Assembly: GCA_944388175.1 (NCBI GenBank)
Contig: CALXHR010000003.1
Span: forward strand, 170,904-234,903
Length of the DNA stretch: 64,000 nucleotides
From: an uncultured Gemmiger sp.
Lineage (GTDB): Bacteria > Bacillota > Clostridia > Oscillospirales > Ruminococcaceae
Direction: 5' to 3'
Of the stretch, positions 23,685-31,497 are shown piece by piece. A program made the position numbers and the translations under genes. The notes under the pieces were generated by a model, which made no database searches, had not been told where the DNA came from, and saw nothing but the letters and a program-made list of their open reading frames with translations. Each line of letters begins with the position of its first letter. Position 1 is the first letter of the stretch.

Positions 23685-25460
23685 TTACAGCGGGTCCAGG
23701 CGGTAAAGCTGGCCGCTGAACGGCGCCAGCGCAAAGGCGGTGGACCCTGCCGCCTGCACAGGCGGCGCATCCTGCGGGGCCGGGGTATCGCCGCCCCAGC
23801 ACTGCCAGTCGGTGTCCAGCAACAGCGTCAGGCGGCCGGCGGGCAGGTCCAGCGTGTAATCCGTCTGCGGGTCCGCCCCGAAATTGAACAGCGCCGCCAC
23901 GCGGCTTTCGCGCCCGGTGCGCAGCAGCGCGCAGACGTTTTGTTCGCCGTGGTCGCAGTCCAGCCACTGGAACGCCGCGGGGTCGTACTCCCGCGACCAG
24001 AGCGCTTCGTTTTGCAGGTAGACCTCGTGCAGACGGCGGCGGAAATGCCAGAACGCGTCGTGCACGGGGTAGCGCAGCAGCATCCAGTCCTGCTCGCGGC
24101 TTTCGTCCCACTCGCGCAGCTGGGCGAACTCATTGCCCATAAAGTCCAGCTTTTTACCGGGGTGGGCCATCATATACAGGTACAGCGCCCGCGCCTGGGG
24201 GAACTTGCCCTCGTACCCGCCGTACATTTTCTGGGCGATGGTCGCCTTGCCATGGACGTTCTCGTCATGGCTGAAGGGCAGGATGTAGTGCTCGTTCCAG
24301 GCGTAGACCATCGAGAACGTCAGCTTGCCCAGCTGGGTTTTGCGCTCATCGCCGGTCTTTTTGCAATAGTCCAGCGTGTCGTTCATCCAGCCCAGGTCCC
24401 ACTTGTAGTCAAAACCCAGGCCGCCGTATTCTACCGGGGCCGTGACTTTGGGGTAGGCGGTGCTGTCCTCGGCAATCAGCATCGCCGTGGGGTGGCGCTG
24501 CTGCAAACCCTGGTTCATGGCCTTTAAAAATTCCAGCGTCGAGCCGTTGACGCCGCGCGCGGGGTCGCCCTGCCAGTAGATCAGGCGCGAGACGGCGTCC
24601 ATGCGCAGGCCGTCGGCATGGAAGGCCCGCAGCCAGTAGTCGGCGCAGGACTGCACAAAGCAGCGGATCTCGCCGCGGGAATGCATGAAATTGCAGCTGC
24701 CCCACTCGCTCTGGCCCACGGCGGCGGCCGGGTACTCGTACAGCGGGGTGCCGTCGAACTGTTTGAGCCCGTAGTCGTCCACCGCAAAGTGGACGGGCAC
24801 AAAATCCAGAATGACGCCGACGCCCTGCGCATGGCAGGCGTCGACGAACTGCGCCAGCTGCGCCGGCGTGCCGTAGCGGCTGGTGGGCGCGTAAAAGCCG
24901 GTGATCTGGTAGCCCCAGCTGCCGTCGAACGGGTGTTCGGCCAGCGGCATCAGTTCGATGTGGGTGTAGCCGTTTTCCTTACAGTAGGCGGGCAGCTGCT
25001 CGGCCAGCTCGGCGTAGGTATACCAGCCGCCGTCCGGCTTGCGCCGCCAGCTGCCGGCGTGAACTTCATAGATGTTCAGCGGGCGGTCAAAATTTTTGCT
25101 GCGCGCGGCCATCCAGGCGTCGTCGGCAAACGGGTAGTCCGGCACCCCGGCAATGATGCTGCGGCCGTCGGGGCGCAGCGCCATCGCAAAGCCGTAGGGG
25201 TCGCAGTGCTGCGTCTCGCGCCCGTCGGGGCCGGTGATGCGGTACTGGTACGCCATGCCCGGCGCCGCGCCGGGCACCTCGGCCTGCCAGACGGCGGACC
25301 GAATCTGGGTAAGGTCAAATACGCCAAACGCGCCTTCCACCTGGACGCGACGGGCCGCCGGGGCCCACACGGCAAAGCGCGTGCCGCCCGGCCCCGGGTG
25401 CGCGCCAAAAAACGTATAGGCGTCAAACGCGCGGCCGGTGTAAAAATCCTGCAATTCCAT
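23685..25460 (-). CDS. glgB: 1,4-alpha-glucan branching enzyme (second copy)
   Basis: A second GH13 branching enzyme of 591 residues. A short CBM48 (YTFFGAHPG, FAVWAPAARRV) starts almost at the N-terminus; the catalytic barrel has the nucleophile in DGLRMDAVS, the acid/base in LIAEDSTAYP and the third acid in FSHDENVHGKA. It is about 80 residues shorter than the first copy, lacking its N-terminal extension and the Lys/Ala-rich tail, and the sequence is clearly diverged, so it is an old paralog, not a recent duplication. The ATG at 25460 has an AGGAAAAC site. It stands alone with a palindromic promoter, outside the glycogen operon. Confidence 0.93.
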   Translation of the reverse strand: MELQDFYTGRAFDAYTFFGAHPGPGGTRFAVWAPAARRVQVEGAFGVFDLTQIRSAVWQAEVPGAAPGMAYQYRITGPDGRETQHCDPYGFAMALRPDGRSIIAGVPDYPFADDAWMAARSKNFDRPLNIYEVHAGSWRRKPDGGWYTYAELAEQLPAYCKENGYTHIELMPLAEHPFDGSWGYQITGFYAPTSRYGTPAQLAQFVDACHAQGVGVILDFVPVHFAVDDYGLKQFDGTPLYEYPAAAVGQSEWGSCNFMHSRGEIRCFVQSCADYWLRAFHADGLRMDAVSRLIYWQGDPARGVNGSTLEFLKAMNQGLQQRHPTAMLIAEDSTAYPKVTAPVEYGGLGFDYKWDLGWMNDTLDYCKKTGDERKTQLGKLTFSMVYAWNEHYILPFSHDENVHGKATIAQKMYGGYEGKFPQARALYLYMMAHPGKKLDFMGNEFAQLREWDESREQDWMLLRYPVHDAFWHFRRRLHEVYLQNEALWSREYDPAAFQWLDCDHGEQNVCALLRTGRESRVAALFNFGADPQTDYTLDLPAGRLTLLLDTDWQCWGGDTPAPQDAPPVQAAGSTAFALAPFSGQLYRLDPL

Positions 25461-25479
25461 TGTTTTCCTGCTCCTGTCG

Positions 25480-25510
25480 GTTTTGCCGCCGGGGCAGCCC
25501 CGGCGGCAAA
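25480..25510 (-). repeat. 14-bp hairpin in the leader of the second glgB
   Basis: TTTTGCCGCCGGGG, three bases and its exact complement form a strong hairpin between the palindromic promoter and the ribosome binding site. On the - strand no T-run follows, so it is more likely a leader structure than a terminator. Confidence 0.55.
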
Positions 25511-25542
25511 AAAATTGTACCACACCCCAGGGTGTGGTACAA
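25508..25542 (-). promoter_or_regulatory. Palindrome that is both mgtE terminator and glgB promoter
   Basis: A perfect 13-bp inverted repeat (25515-25527 and 25530-25542). On the - strand it is followed by a T7 run, giving an intrinsic terminator for mgtE, whose stop codon is 28 bases upstream. The same bases hold TTGTAC (25537-25542), exactly 17 bp, and TACAAT (25514-25519), a good sigma-A promoter for the second glgB. Confidence 0.7.
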
Positions 25543-25570
25543 GCACAAAATTTAACACAGTGTTTAAATT

Positions 25571-26932
25571 TTACAATCGCAGGATCGCGGTGGCCACATT
25601 AAAGTAGACCAGCAGCGTCGTGGTATCGACGATGGTGGTGATGAGCGGCGACGCCATGACGGCGGGGTCGATCTTGGCTTTTTGCGCGGCGACCGGCAGC
25701 AGCCCGCCGATAAGCTGGCTGAGCAGCACTGTGCAGATCAGCGTCAGGCTGACGACCAGCGCCACCGGCGCGGCCACACGGTCCAAAAACAGCAGCTTGG
25801 CAAAGCTGCACACGGCCAGTGTCAGCCCGCACAGCAGCGCGACGCGGCATTCGCGCCAGAGGATGCGCGGCAGGTCGCGCGGGGCGATATCCCCCACCGC
25901 CATACCGCGGATGATGGTGGAGGTACTCTGGCTGCCGGCGTTGCCGCCGGCGTCGGTGAGCATGGGGATGTAGGCGGTCAGCACCGTCACGGCGGCAAGC
26001 GCTTCCTCATACCCGCGGATGACCATGCTGGAAAACGTGGCGCTGATCATCAAAAAGATCAGCCACGGCGCGCGGCTTTTGTACAGGTCCCACATCGACT
26101 GTTTGAAATAGGGTTTGTCGCTGGGACCGATGGCGTTCATTTTGGCGATATCCTCGCTGGCTTCGTCCTGCAAAATCGAGATGGCGTCGTCGATGGTGAC
26201 GATGCCGACAAGACGTTTTTCGGCGTCGACGACGGGGATGGCCAGGAAGCCGTATTTTTCAAACAGGCGCGAGACGTCCTCCTGGTCGGTGGTGGTGGTG
26301 ACGCTGACGACGTTCGTGTCCATCATGGTGCGCAGGGTGCGGGTTTCGTCTTTTTCCAGCACCAGCGCGCGCAGCGAGACCACGCCCGCCAGCGTGCGGT
26401 CGGGCTCGGTGATATAGCAGTTGTTGATGGTTTCCTTGTCAAAGCCGTGGGCGCGGATAGCCCCCATGGCCTGGGTGACGGTCATATCGGGGCGCAGTTC
26501 CATCAGTTCGGTGGTCATAACGCCGCCGGCGGAATCCTGCGGGTAGCGCAGCAGTTCGTTGATCATGCGGCGGGTCGCGGGGTCGGCCTGGGCCAGAATG
26601 CGTTTGACCACGCCGGCGGGCATCTCCTCGACCAGATCCGTCGCATCATCGACGAACAGTTCATCAATGACCGCCTTGAGTTCGGTGTCGCTCAGGCTGT
26701 CGATCAGCTTCTGCTGGGTCTCGGGCGTGAGTTCGGCAAAGACCTCGGCCGCCTGGTCTTTGGGGCACAGGCGGAACAGCACCGGCAGTTTTTCCGGCGG
26801 CAGGTCCTCAAACACCGCGGCCAGGTCGGGCGCGGGCAGGCTGGCCATAACGTCGCGCAGGCTCTGGTATTTTTTGGCGTCGTCCAGGTTGGCCAGCATC
26901 GTTTTCAGGGTCAGGATGGTTGCATCAGACAT
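25571..26932 (-). CDS. mgtE: Magnesium transporter MgtE
   Basis: A 453-residue MgtE channel. The cytoplasmic N domain (about residues 1-130, Leu/Asp/Glu-rich) and two CBS domains (about 135-255) form the Mg2+ sensor, and five membrane helices (about 285-450) form the pore, with the selectivity segment MLTDAGGNAGSQ near residue 325. It mediates gated Mg2+ uptake. The ATG at 26932 follows a T-run; its ribosome binding site AGGAGG lies inside the terminator-like stem at 26933-26961. A long structured leader and a good promoter stand upstream, which suggests Mg2+-dependent control. Confidence 0.95.
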   Translation of the reverse strand: MSDATILTLKTMLANLDDAKKYQSLRDVMASLPAPDLAAVFEDLPPEKLPVLFRLCPKDQAAEVFAELTPETQQKLIDSLSDTELKAVIDELFVDDATDLVEEMPAGVVKRILAQADPATRRMINELLRYPQDSAGGVMTTELMELRPDMTVTQAMGAIRAHGFDKETINNCYITEPDRTLAGVVSLRALVLEKDETRTLRTMMDTNVVSVTTTTDQEDVSRLFEKYGFLAIPVVDAEKRLVGIVTIDDAISILQDEASEDIAKMNAIGPSDKPYFKQSMWDLYKSRAPWLIFLMISATFSSMVIRGYEEALAAVTVLTAYIPMLTDAGGNAGSQSTSTIIRGMAVGDIAPRDLPRILWRECRVALLCGLTLAVCSFAKLLFLDRVAAPVALVVSLTLICTVLLSQLIGGLLPVAAQKAKIDPAVMASPLITTIVDTTTLLVYFNVATAILRL

Positions 26933-26961
26933 AAAAAAGCTGCCTCCTTTCGGCGGCAGCT
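26933..26961 (-). terminator. Terminator hairpin that contains the mgtE ribosome binding site
   Basis: On the - strand AGCTGCC (26955-26961) pairs with GGCAGCT (26938-26944) and is followed by six T residues that touch the ATG. The AAAGGAGG ribosome binding site forms part of the loop and right arm, so folding would block both elongation and translation start. Confidence 0.7.
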
Positions 26962-27148
26962 ACCCGGTTATGCGGCACGTTCAGGCAATGCAAAGCACGG
27001 CCCTGCCCGGCGCGGTCTGCGCAGGGCAAAGCCCGCCCGTGTGCAACAGGGTGGCTGCCATAAGGGTTCTTCGGTTTACAGGGCTGGGACTACCGGCCGT
27101 ATCCATGGCAACCACCTCACTTCGCTCTGGTTTTGGGGGCTCTCCCCC
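26933..27148 (-). ncRNA. Structured mgtE leader, putative Mg2+-responsive element
   Basis: The roughly 215-base leader has a 12-bp stem (27105-27116 with 27050-27061, one G-U pair) enclosing a 43-base region that includes GGATACGG and AACCGAAGAACCC, a second GCCCTGC/GCAGGGC hairpin (about 26999-27026), and the terminator/RBS hairpin at the end. Position ahead of mgtE and the GTGAGG start recall the M-box, but the M-box core (CUGCCC and AAUGGGU) is not seen. It may be a divergent M-box or another type of leader. Confidence 0.5.
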
Positions 27149-27154
27149 GCCCCT

Positions 27155-27184
27155 ACTGTACCACCCCGGGCGGGTGCGCGTCAA
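27155..27184 (-). promoter_or_regulatory. Sigma-A promoter of mgtE
   Basis: On the - strand TTGACG (27179-27184), 18 bp, TACAGT (27155-27160), immediately after the upstream gene, predicting a start near 27148. Confidence 0.75.
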
Positions 27185-27199
27185 CCCCCGGCGCGCGTT

Positions 27200-27781
27200 T
27201 TACAGGACCAGTTCGCGGAAATAATGTGTGTTGACGCTGTGGTCCTGCCCGGCCAGTTTGCCGATGCAGGCGTCCAGCGTATGGGCGACGTCGTCCAGGC
27301 TGCGCCACTGGGCGGCCTGGGGTTTGACCTCGCGCTCCAGCCAGGGGGCGATCTCGGTGTGGGAGCAGGCGCCCTCGATCAGATACGCCCCGGCGCGGGC
27401 GGGCTGCGTCTGGGGGACGTACTGCTCGGCGCTGCCCAGCGTGGTAAGCACGAACTGCCCCTTGCGGTTGCGCCCGCCCACCAGCAGGCGCACGCCCACC
27501 GGCTGCACCTTGACCGACGGCGCGCGCTGGCGCAGCACCTTGACGGCTTTTTCCAGCGTGAGGTAACGGGTGTCGTATTCGTCCAGCGCGTGGATGATCT
27601 GCACGGCGGCCAGCGTATCGCCCGCAAAACCCACCAGCACATTGCGGTTGAGCTTGCGCACCTTGGGCACGTCCTCGCTGAGGATGTTGGGCGCCGTGCC
27701 GGTGATGGGCTCCTCGACCAGGCGGCCGTCGCTGACCATGGCGCAGAACGCTTCGCCGCATACGGCTAAGATCGCACTCAT
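27200..27781 (-). CDS. Proteasome-fold (Ntn hydrolase-like) protein
   Basis: A 193-residue protein whose first 60 residues resemble the beta-sandwich start of proteasome/HslV subunits: ILAVCGEAFCAMVSDGR and then KVRKLNRNVLVGFAGDTLAA, the equivalent of the K-x-GFAG-AD region. The residue after the initiator Met is Ser, and an N-terminal Thr or Cys nucleophile is not apparent at position 2, so it may be an inactive or differently processed member. No partner ATPase or subunit is adjacent. The function is unknown. The start at 27781 has an AAAGGAAG site; a possible promoter overlaps the preceding terminator. Confidence 0.65.
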   Translation of the reverse strand: MSAILAVCGEAFCAMVSDGRLVEEPITGTAPNILSEDVPKVRKLNRNVLVGFAGDTLAAVQIIHALDEYDTRYLTLEKAVKVLRQRAPSVKVQPVGVRLLVGGRNRKGQFVLTTLGSAEQYVPQTQPARAGAYLIEGACSHTEIAPWLEREVKPQAAQWRSLDDVAHTLDACIGKLAGQDHSVNTHYFRELVL

Positions 27782-27821
27782 AGTTTTTTCTTCCTTTCCC
27801 GGTTGTGTGTTGTGCGGGGCC

Positions 27822-27851
27822 ATTGTAGCATAGAAAACGGGCATACCGCAA
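27822..27851 (-). promoter_or_regulatory. Possible promoter of the proteasome-fold gene
   Basis: On the - strand TTGCGG (27846-27851), 18 bp and TACAAT (27822-27827). The -35 lies inside the terminator of the upstream PTS gene. Confidence 0.5.
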
Positions 27852-27862
27852 GGGTATGCCCG
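27834..27862 (-). terminator. Terminator of the PTS EIIA gene
   Basis: A 10-bp stem (27853-27862 with 27838-27847) followed by TTTTC on the - strand, shortly after the EIIA stop codon. Confidence 0.75.
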
Positions 27863-27875
27863 CGCATTTGCCGTC

Positions 27876-28385
27876 TTACTTGCTGATCTTGAGCAGGTCG
27901 TCGCCCGGTGCGACCGTGCCGGAAGCCACCAGTTCGACGTTCTGGTAGTCGTCGGTGTTGGTGACGACGGTGATAACGACCGCCGGGTGGTTGGCCGCCG
28001 CGATCTTGGCAAGGTCCATCTCCAGCAGCAGCTGGCCTTTGGTGATGGTATCGCCCTCTTTGACTTTGGGGCTGAACCCGTCGCCCTTCATCTCGACCGT
28101 GTCGACGCCGACATGGATCAGCACCTCGACGCCGCCGTCGCCCTGGATGCCCAGCGCGTGGCCGCTGTCCGGCGCCTGGGTGATGGTGCCGCCGACCGGG
28201 GCGTAAACTTTGCCCTCCGACGGGTCAATGCCGCAGCACTTGCCCAGGATGCCCTGCGCGAATACTTCGTCGGGGATCTGCTCCATCGGGACGACGGTAC
28301 CTTTGGCGTCCGCCGCCAGCGCCATCGGGAACGCGGGAGCCGCCGGCTGCGCCGGGGCCTTTTTCAAGAAATCAAAAAATCCCAT
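27876..28385 (-). CDS. PTS EIIA component, glucose type (Crr-like)
   Basis: A 169-residue free-standing EIIA of the glucose family. The phosphorylated His is in VLIHVGVDTV (His91), with the second active-site His in GHALGI (His76); AKGTVVP, PSEGKVYAPVGG and EGDTITKGQLL complete the beta-sandwich signature. An N-terminal Pro/Ala-rich stretch (residues 8-20) precedes the domain. In Firmicutes such proteins pass phosphate from HPr to sugar permeases; the permease is not in this window. The ATG at 28385 is preferred over a GTG three codons earlier by spacing from GGAGAGG. It is monocistronic. Confidence 0.93.
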   Translation of the reverse strand: MGFFDFLKKAPAQPAAPAFPMALAADAKGTVVPMEQIPDEVFAQGILGKCCGIDPSEGKVYAPVGGTITQAPDSGHALGIQGDGGVEVLIHVGVDTVEMKGDGFSPKVKEGDTITKGQLLLEMDLAKIAAANHPAVVITVVTNTDDYQNVELVASGTVAPGDDLLKISK

Positions 28386-28438
28386 GTTATACACCTCTCC
28401 TTTACAAAGCCCGCAGCGCGGGCCGTCTGGTCGTGTTT

Positions 28439-28467
28439 ATTATACCGCTGCCGGCGGCAGAAAGCAA
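28439..28467 (-). promoter_or_regulatory. Sigma-A promoter of the PTS EIIA gene
   Basis: On the - strand TTGCTT (28462-28467), 17 bp, perfect TATAAT (28439-28444). Confidence 0.85.
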
Positions 28468-28482
28468 CGGGAATTTGCCGCC

Positions 28483-29049
28483 TTACAAAAGTTCTTTGAC
28501 CGCGCGGATCGCCTGCCAGGTAATAACCGCCATCTCCTGCGGGGCGGGCTGGTAGGCCTGCTGCTGCCAGGCGGCAATGCTGCCAAAACAGCCGTTGATG
28601 GCAAACGCCAGCAGGTATTGCTGGCGGGGGGTCGCCCCCTCGGGGGTCAGCTGGCCCAGGCAGCGCCGGGCAATGACTTCCTTGGCACTGCGGGTAAACT
28701 CCGACTCCCACGTTTTGCCGTACAGCGCACAGCAGACGTCCCGGTTTTCGTCCAGATACTCAAACAGCGTCACCAGCGCGGGGGGCACATCGTCCTGCGA
28801 GATGCTGGGCACCAGCGCGTCCATCAACTCGCACAGGTGGTCCAGCTGCGCGGCTTCCATCTGTTCCATCAAAGAGTAGATATCGGCATAGTGGAAATAA
28901 AATGTACCACGGCTGATCCCCGCCATTTCGGTCAATTCGCGGACGGTGATCTCCCGCAGGTCTTTTTGTTGCAGCAGGCTGATCAACGCCTGATACAGCC
29001 GCTGCTTGGTCATGCGCACACTGCGGTTGGCATCCCCCTTGGCGTTCAT
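28483..29049 (-). CDS. TetR/AcrR family regulator
   Basis: A 188-residue TetR-type repressor. The N-terminal helix-turn-helix is clear (ITVRELTEMAGISRGTFYFHY, about residues 35-55 with the usual FYFHY end), and the C-terminal ligand-binding part belongs to the type common in Clostridia (DhaS-like), with no identifiable ligand. The start at 29049 gives good spacing from AAAGGTG; a GTG four codons upstream touches that site and is unlikely. It is divergent from an HD-domain gene, and a perfect 6-4-6 palindrome overlaps its own -35, which suggests autoregulation. Confidence 0.85.
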   Translation of the reverse strand: MNAKGDANRSVRMTKQRLYQALISLLQQKDLREITVRELTEMAGISRGTFYFHYADIYSLMEQMEAAQLDHLCELMDALVPSISQDDVPPALVTLFEYLDENRDVCCALYGKTWESEFTRSAKEVIARRCLGQLTPEGATPRQQYLLAFAINGCFGSIAAWQQQAYQPAPQEMAVITWQAIRAVKELL

Positions 29050-29098
29050 CGCACGCACCACCTTTCAAACGGACTTCCAGACTTTGATCGTTTTTATA

Positions 29099-29127
29099 AG
29101 AATACCGTCTTTTGACATAGTTGTCAA
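29099..29127 (-). promoter_or_regulatory. Sigma-A promoter of the TetR gene
   Basis: On the - strand TTGACA (29122-29127), 17 bp, TATTCT (29099-29104), followed by an extra A/T-rich TATAAAA stretch. Confidence 0.8.
29112..29127. promoter_or_regulatory. Palindromic operator candidate at the TetR promoter
   Basis: TTGACA-TAGT-TGTCAA is a perfect palindrome that includes the -35 hexamer of the tetR promoter; a further TGTCAA occurs at 29183-29188 in the opposite promoter. TetR autoregulation is inferred. Confidence 0.55.
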
Positions 29128-29172
29128 GTTTTTTCACTTACGGCATGAAAAATTGTCTATTCTGTACGAATC

Positions 29173-29201
29173 TTGGCAGTTTTGTCAAATCGTGGTACAA
29201 T
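29173..29201 (+). promoter_or_regulatory. Sigma-A promoter of the HD-domain gene
   Basis: TTGGCA (29173-29178), 17 bp, TACAAT (29196-29201), about 45 bases before the start codon. Confidence 0.8.
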
Positions 29202-29246
29202 GCTGGGGTAGACTGGTATTCTATCCGACACAAGGGAGGGTTTTGC

Positions 29247-30023
29247 ATGCCGCTGGACCGCCGCCGCGCCCGGCAGGCGTTTGCCGCTTATGCCGCGCGC
29301 TATGATGCCCGGGACCCCAAAGTCAAACTGAAAATCGACCACACCTACCGTGTGGCCGCGCTGTGCGAGCGCATCGCCGCCAGCCTGGACCTGCCCGGCC
29401 CGGAACGGGACCTGGCCTGGCTGTGCGGGCTTTTGCACGACATTGGCCGCTTTGAGCAGCTGCGCCAATACGGCACATTCAACGACGCGCAGTCCATTGA
29501 CCATGCCGCCATGAGCGCCCGCGTGCTGTTTGACGAGGGGCATATTGCCGAATACCTGGACGACCGCACACAGGACGAGACACTGCGCACCGCCGTGGCG
29601 TGGCACAGCGCCTACCGCCTGCCGGACGGCCTGGACGCCCGCACGCTGCAGTTTTGCCAGATTTTGCGCGACGCCGACAAGGTGGACATCCTGCGCGTCA
29701 ACGTGGAGACGCCGATGGAGGAAATTTACAACGTTTCCTCCGCCGCGTTGCAGCAAAGCCCCGTCAGCCCCGCCGTGCTGCAGGCGTTTTACGAGCACCA
29801 CTGCGTGCTGCGCAGCCTGAAACAGTACCCGGCCGACAACGTTGTGGGGCATGCCTCGCTGGTGTTTGAGCTGTGCTACCCCGAGAGCCTGCGCGCCGTG
29901 GCCGAACAGGGCTGGCTGTGGAAACTGCTGGACCGTCCCTTTGCCAACCCCGATACCGCCCGCGCCATGGACGCTTTGCGCGCCGAGTTGCAGCGCTGGC
30001 TGCAGGAGCGGCTGCCGGCCTGA
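29247..30023 (+). CDS. HD-domain metal-dependent phosphohydrolase
   Basis: A 258-residue HD superfamily protein. The metal ligands are visible in order: His in IDHTYRV near residue 32, HD in LLHDIGRFEQ near residue 65, His in SIDHAAMS near residue 90, and the Asp in LRDADKVDILR near residue 146. Such enzymes hydrolyse nucleotide or second-messenger phosphates; the substrate is unknown. The ATG at 29247 has a GGGAGGG site. It is divergent from a TetR gene and may be its target. Confidence 0.87.
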   Translation: MPLDRRRARQAFAAYAARYDARDPKVKLKIDHTYRVAALCERIAASLDLPGPERDLAWLCGLLHDIGRFEQLRQYGTFNDAQSIDHAAMSARVLFDEGHIAEYLDDRTQDETLRTAVAWHSAYRLPDGLDARTLQFCQILRDADKVDILRVNVETPMEEIYNVSSAALQQSPVSPAVLQAFYEHHCVLRSLKQYPADNVVGHASLVFELCYPESLRAVAEQGWLWKLLDRPFANPDTARAMDALRAELQRWLQERLPA

Positions 30024-30045
30024 CCTTGGCCGGCCCGTACAGCAA

Positions 30046-30093
30046 AACCGCCCCGGGTGCTGCCAAAAACAGCACCCGGGGCGGTTGGTTTTT
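30046..30093. terminator. Bidirectional terminator between the HD gene and the sodium symporter
   Basis: A 17-bp perfect stem (30046-30062 with 30070-30086), with GGTTTTT on the right and an A-stretch on the left for the opposite strand. Confidence 0.88.
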
Positions 30094-30097
30094 CAAT

Positions 30098-31465
30098 TTA
30101 CAGCAGGCCCTGGATCAGAATGACCGCAATGATTACCGGCAAAAGGAACTGGAAGTAGTATTTGAGACCGCGCGGCATGCGCAGGCCCTCGCCGGTGTTG
30201 CACTCGGCCATGTACTTGTCGTACCCCCAGCCCCAGCGGCTGACGCAGAACATCAGGTAAACCAGGCTGCCGCCGGGCAGCAGCAGGTTGCTGACGAGGA
30301 AGTCCTCAAAGTCCAAAATGGTGGTGCCGGCGCCAAGCGGCTGCACGCCGCTGAGCAGGTTGAAGCCCAGCGCGCAGGGCAGCCCCGCCAGCACCAGCAC
30401 GACGCACCACACAATGCAGCCTTTGCGGCGGCTCCAGCCGAACTGGTCCATGGCGGTGGCGATGAGGTTTTCAAACACCGCAATGACGGTGGTAAAGCTG
30501 GCGAACGTCATAAACAGGAAGAACAGCGCGCCCCACAGGCGGCCGCCCGCCATGTTGGCAAAGACGTTGGGCAGCGTGACGAAGATGAGCTGCGGGCCGT
30601 AGTCCGGCGCGATGCCGAACGTAAAGCAGGCCGGGAAGATGATAAGCCCCGCGCACACCGCCACAAAGGTATCCAGGATGCAGACGCGCACAGCTTCGCC
30701 CGGCAGGGTGAACTTGCGCTCCATATAGCTGCCGAAAATTTCCATGGCGCCGATGCCCAGGCTGAGGGTAAAGAACGACTGGTTCATGGCCGCGCTGATG
30801 ACGTTGCCCAGGCCCTGTTCCGACGCGCGCTCCCAGTCCGGCAGCAGGTAGAAGGCCAGGCCCTCGCCGACGCCGGGCAGCACAAAGCTGTGCGCCACCA
30901 GCACCAGAATGAGCACGATCAGCGCACCCATCATCCATTTGCCGGCGCGCTCCAGCCCGCTTTGCAGGCCCTGGCCGCAAACCAGGAACCCCGCCACCGT
31001 GATGAGCACCATCCAGAACACCTGCTCGGCCGGGTTGGCCAGCGACGCCTGGAAAATCGTCTCGACGTCGGTGCCGCTGACGCCCTCAAAGTTGCCGGCC
31101 AGGAAGCGGAAGAAATAGTCCAGCATCCAGCCGGAGACGGTGGTGTAGTACATCATCAGGATCGCGCAGCCCAGCATGCAGACCCACCCGTGCAGGTGCC
31201 ATTTGCTGCCTTTGGGTTCCAGCGCTTTGTACGCCGTGCCGGCGCTGCCGCGGCCCGCACGGCCCACGGCCAGTTCCATCGTCAGCACGGGCACGCCCAT
31301 GATGACCAGGAACAACAGGTAGAACAGCACAAACACACCGCCGCCGCTTTCGCCAGTGATGGTGGGGAACCGCCATACGTTGCCGATGCCGATGGCGCAG
31401 CCCGCGCTGACCAGAATGAAGCCGAGACGGGAGGCAAAACTCTCCCGCTGTTTTGTTGAGTCCAT
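30098..31465 (-). CDS. Neurotransmitter:sodium symporter (SNF family)
   Basis: A 455-residue LeuT-fold transporter with eleven to twelve membrane helices. The first helix has the unwound GCAIGIGNVWRFP motif that binds substrate and Na+, followed by the GGGVF and ELAVGRAGR segments and a TTVIAVFENL stretch in helix 8. It likely imports an amino acid with Na+. Bacterial members are often shorter than animal ones, as here. The ATG at 31465 follows AAGGAAAATT. The promoter shares its -35 with the divergent aldolase-like gene, so the two may be regulated together or exclusively. Confidence 0.94.
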   Translation of the reverse strand: MDSTKQRESFASRLGFILVSAGCAIGIGNVWRFPTITGESGGGVFVLFYLLFLVIMGVPVLTMELAVGRAGRGSAGTAYKALEPKGSKWHLHGWVCMLGCAILMMYYTTVSGWMLDYFFRFLAGNFEGVSGTDVETIFQASLANPAEQVFWMVLITVAGFLVCGQGLQSGLERAGKWMMGALIVLILVLVAHSFVLPGVGEGLAFYLLPDWERASEQGLGNVISAAMNQSFFTLSLGIGAMEIFGSYMERKFTLPGEAVRVCILDTFVAVCAGLIIFPACFTFGIAPDYGPQLIFVTLPNVFANMAGGRLWGALFFLFMTFASFTTVIAVFENLIATAMDQFGWSRRKGCIVWCVVLVLAGLPCALGFNLLSGVQPLGAGTTILDFEDFLVSNLLLPGGSLVYLMFCVSRWGWGYDKYMAECNTGEGLRMPRGLKYYFQFLLPVIIAVILIQGLL

Positions 31466-31497
31466 AATTTTCCTTCTTTCCTCACACGAATAGGGTT

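Noticed and set aside
26933-27148. A standard M-box in front of mgtE
   Set aside because: The expected conserved core was not found by eye; kept only as a possible divergent element.
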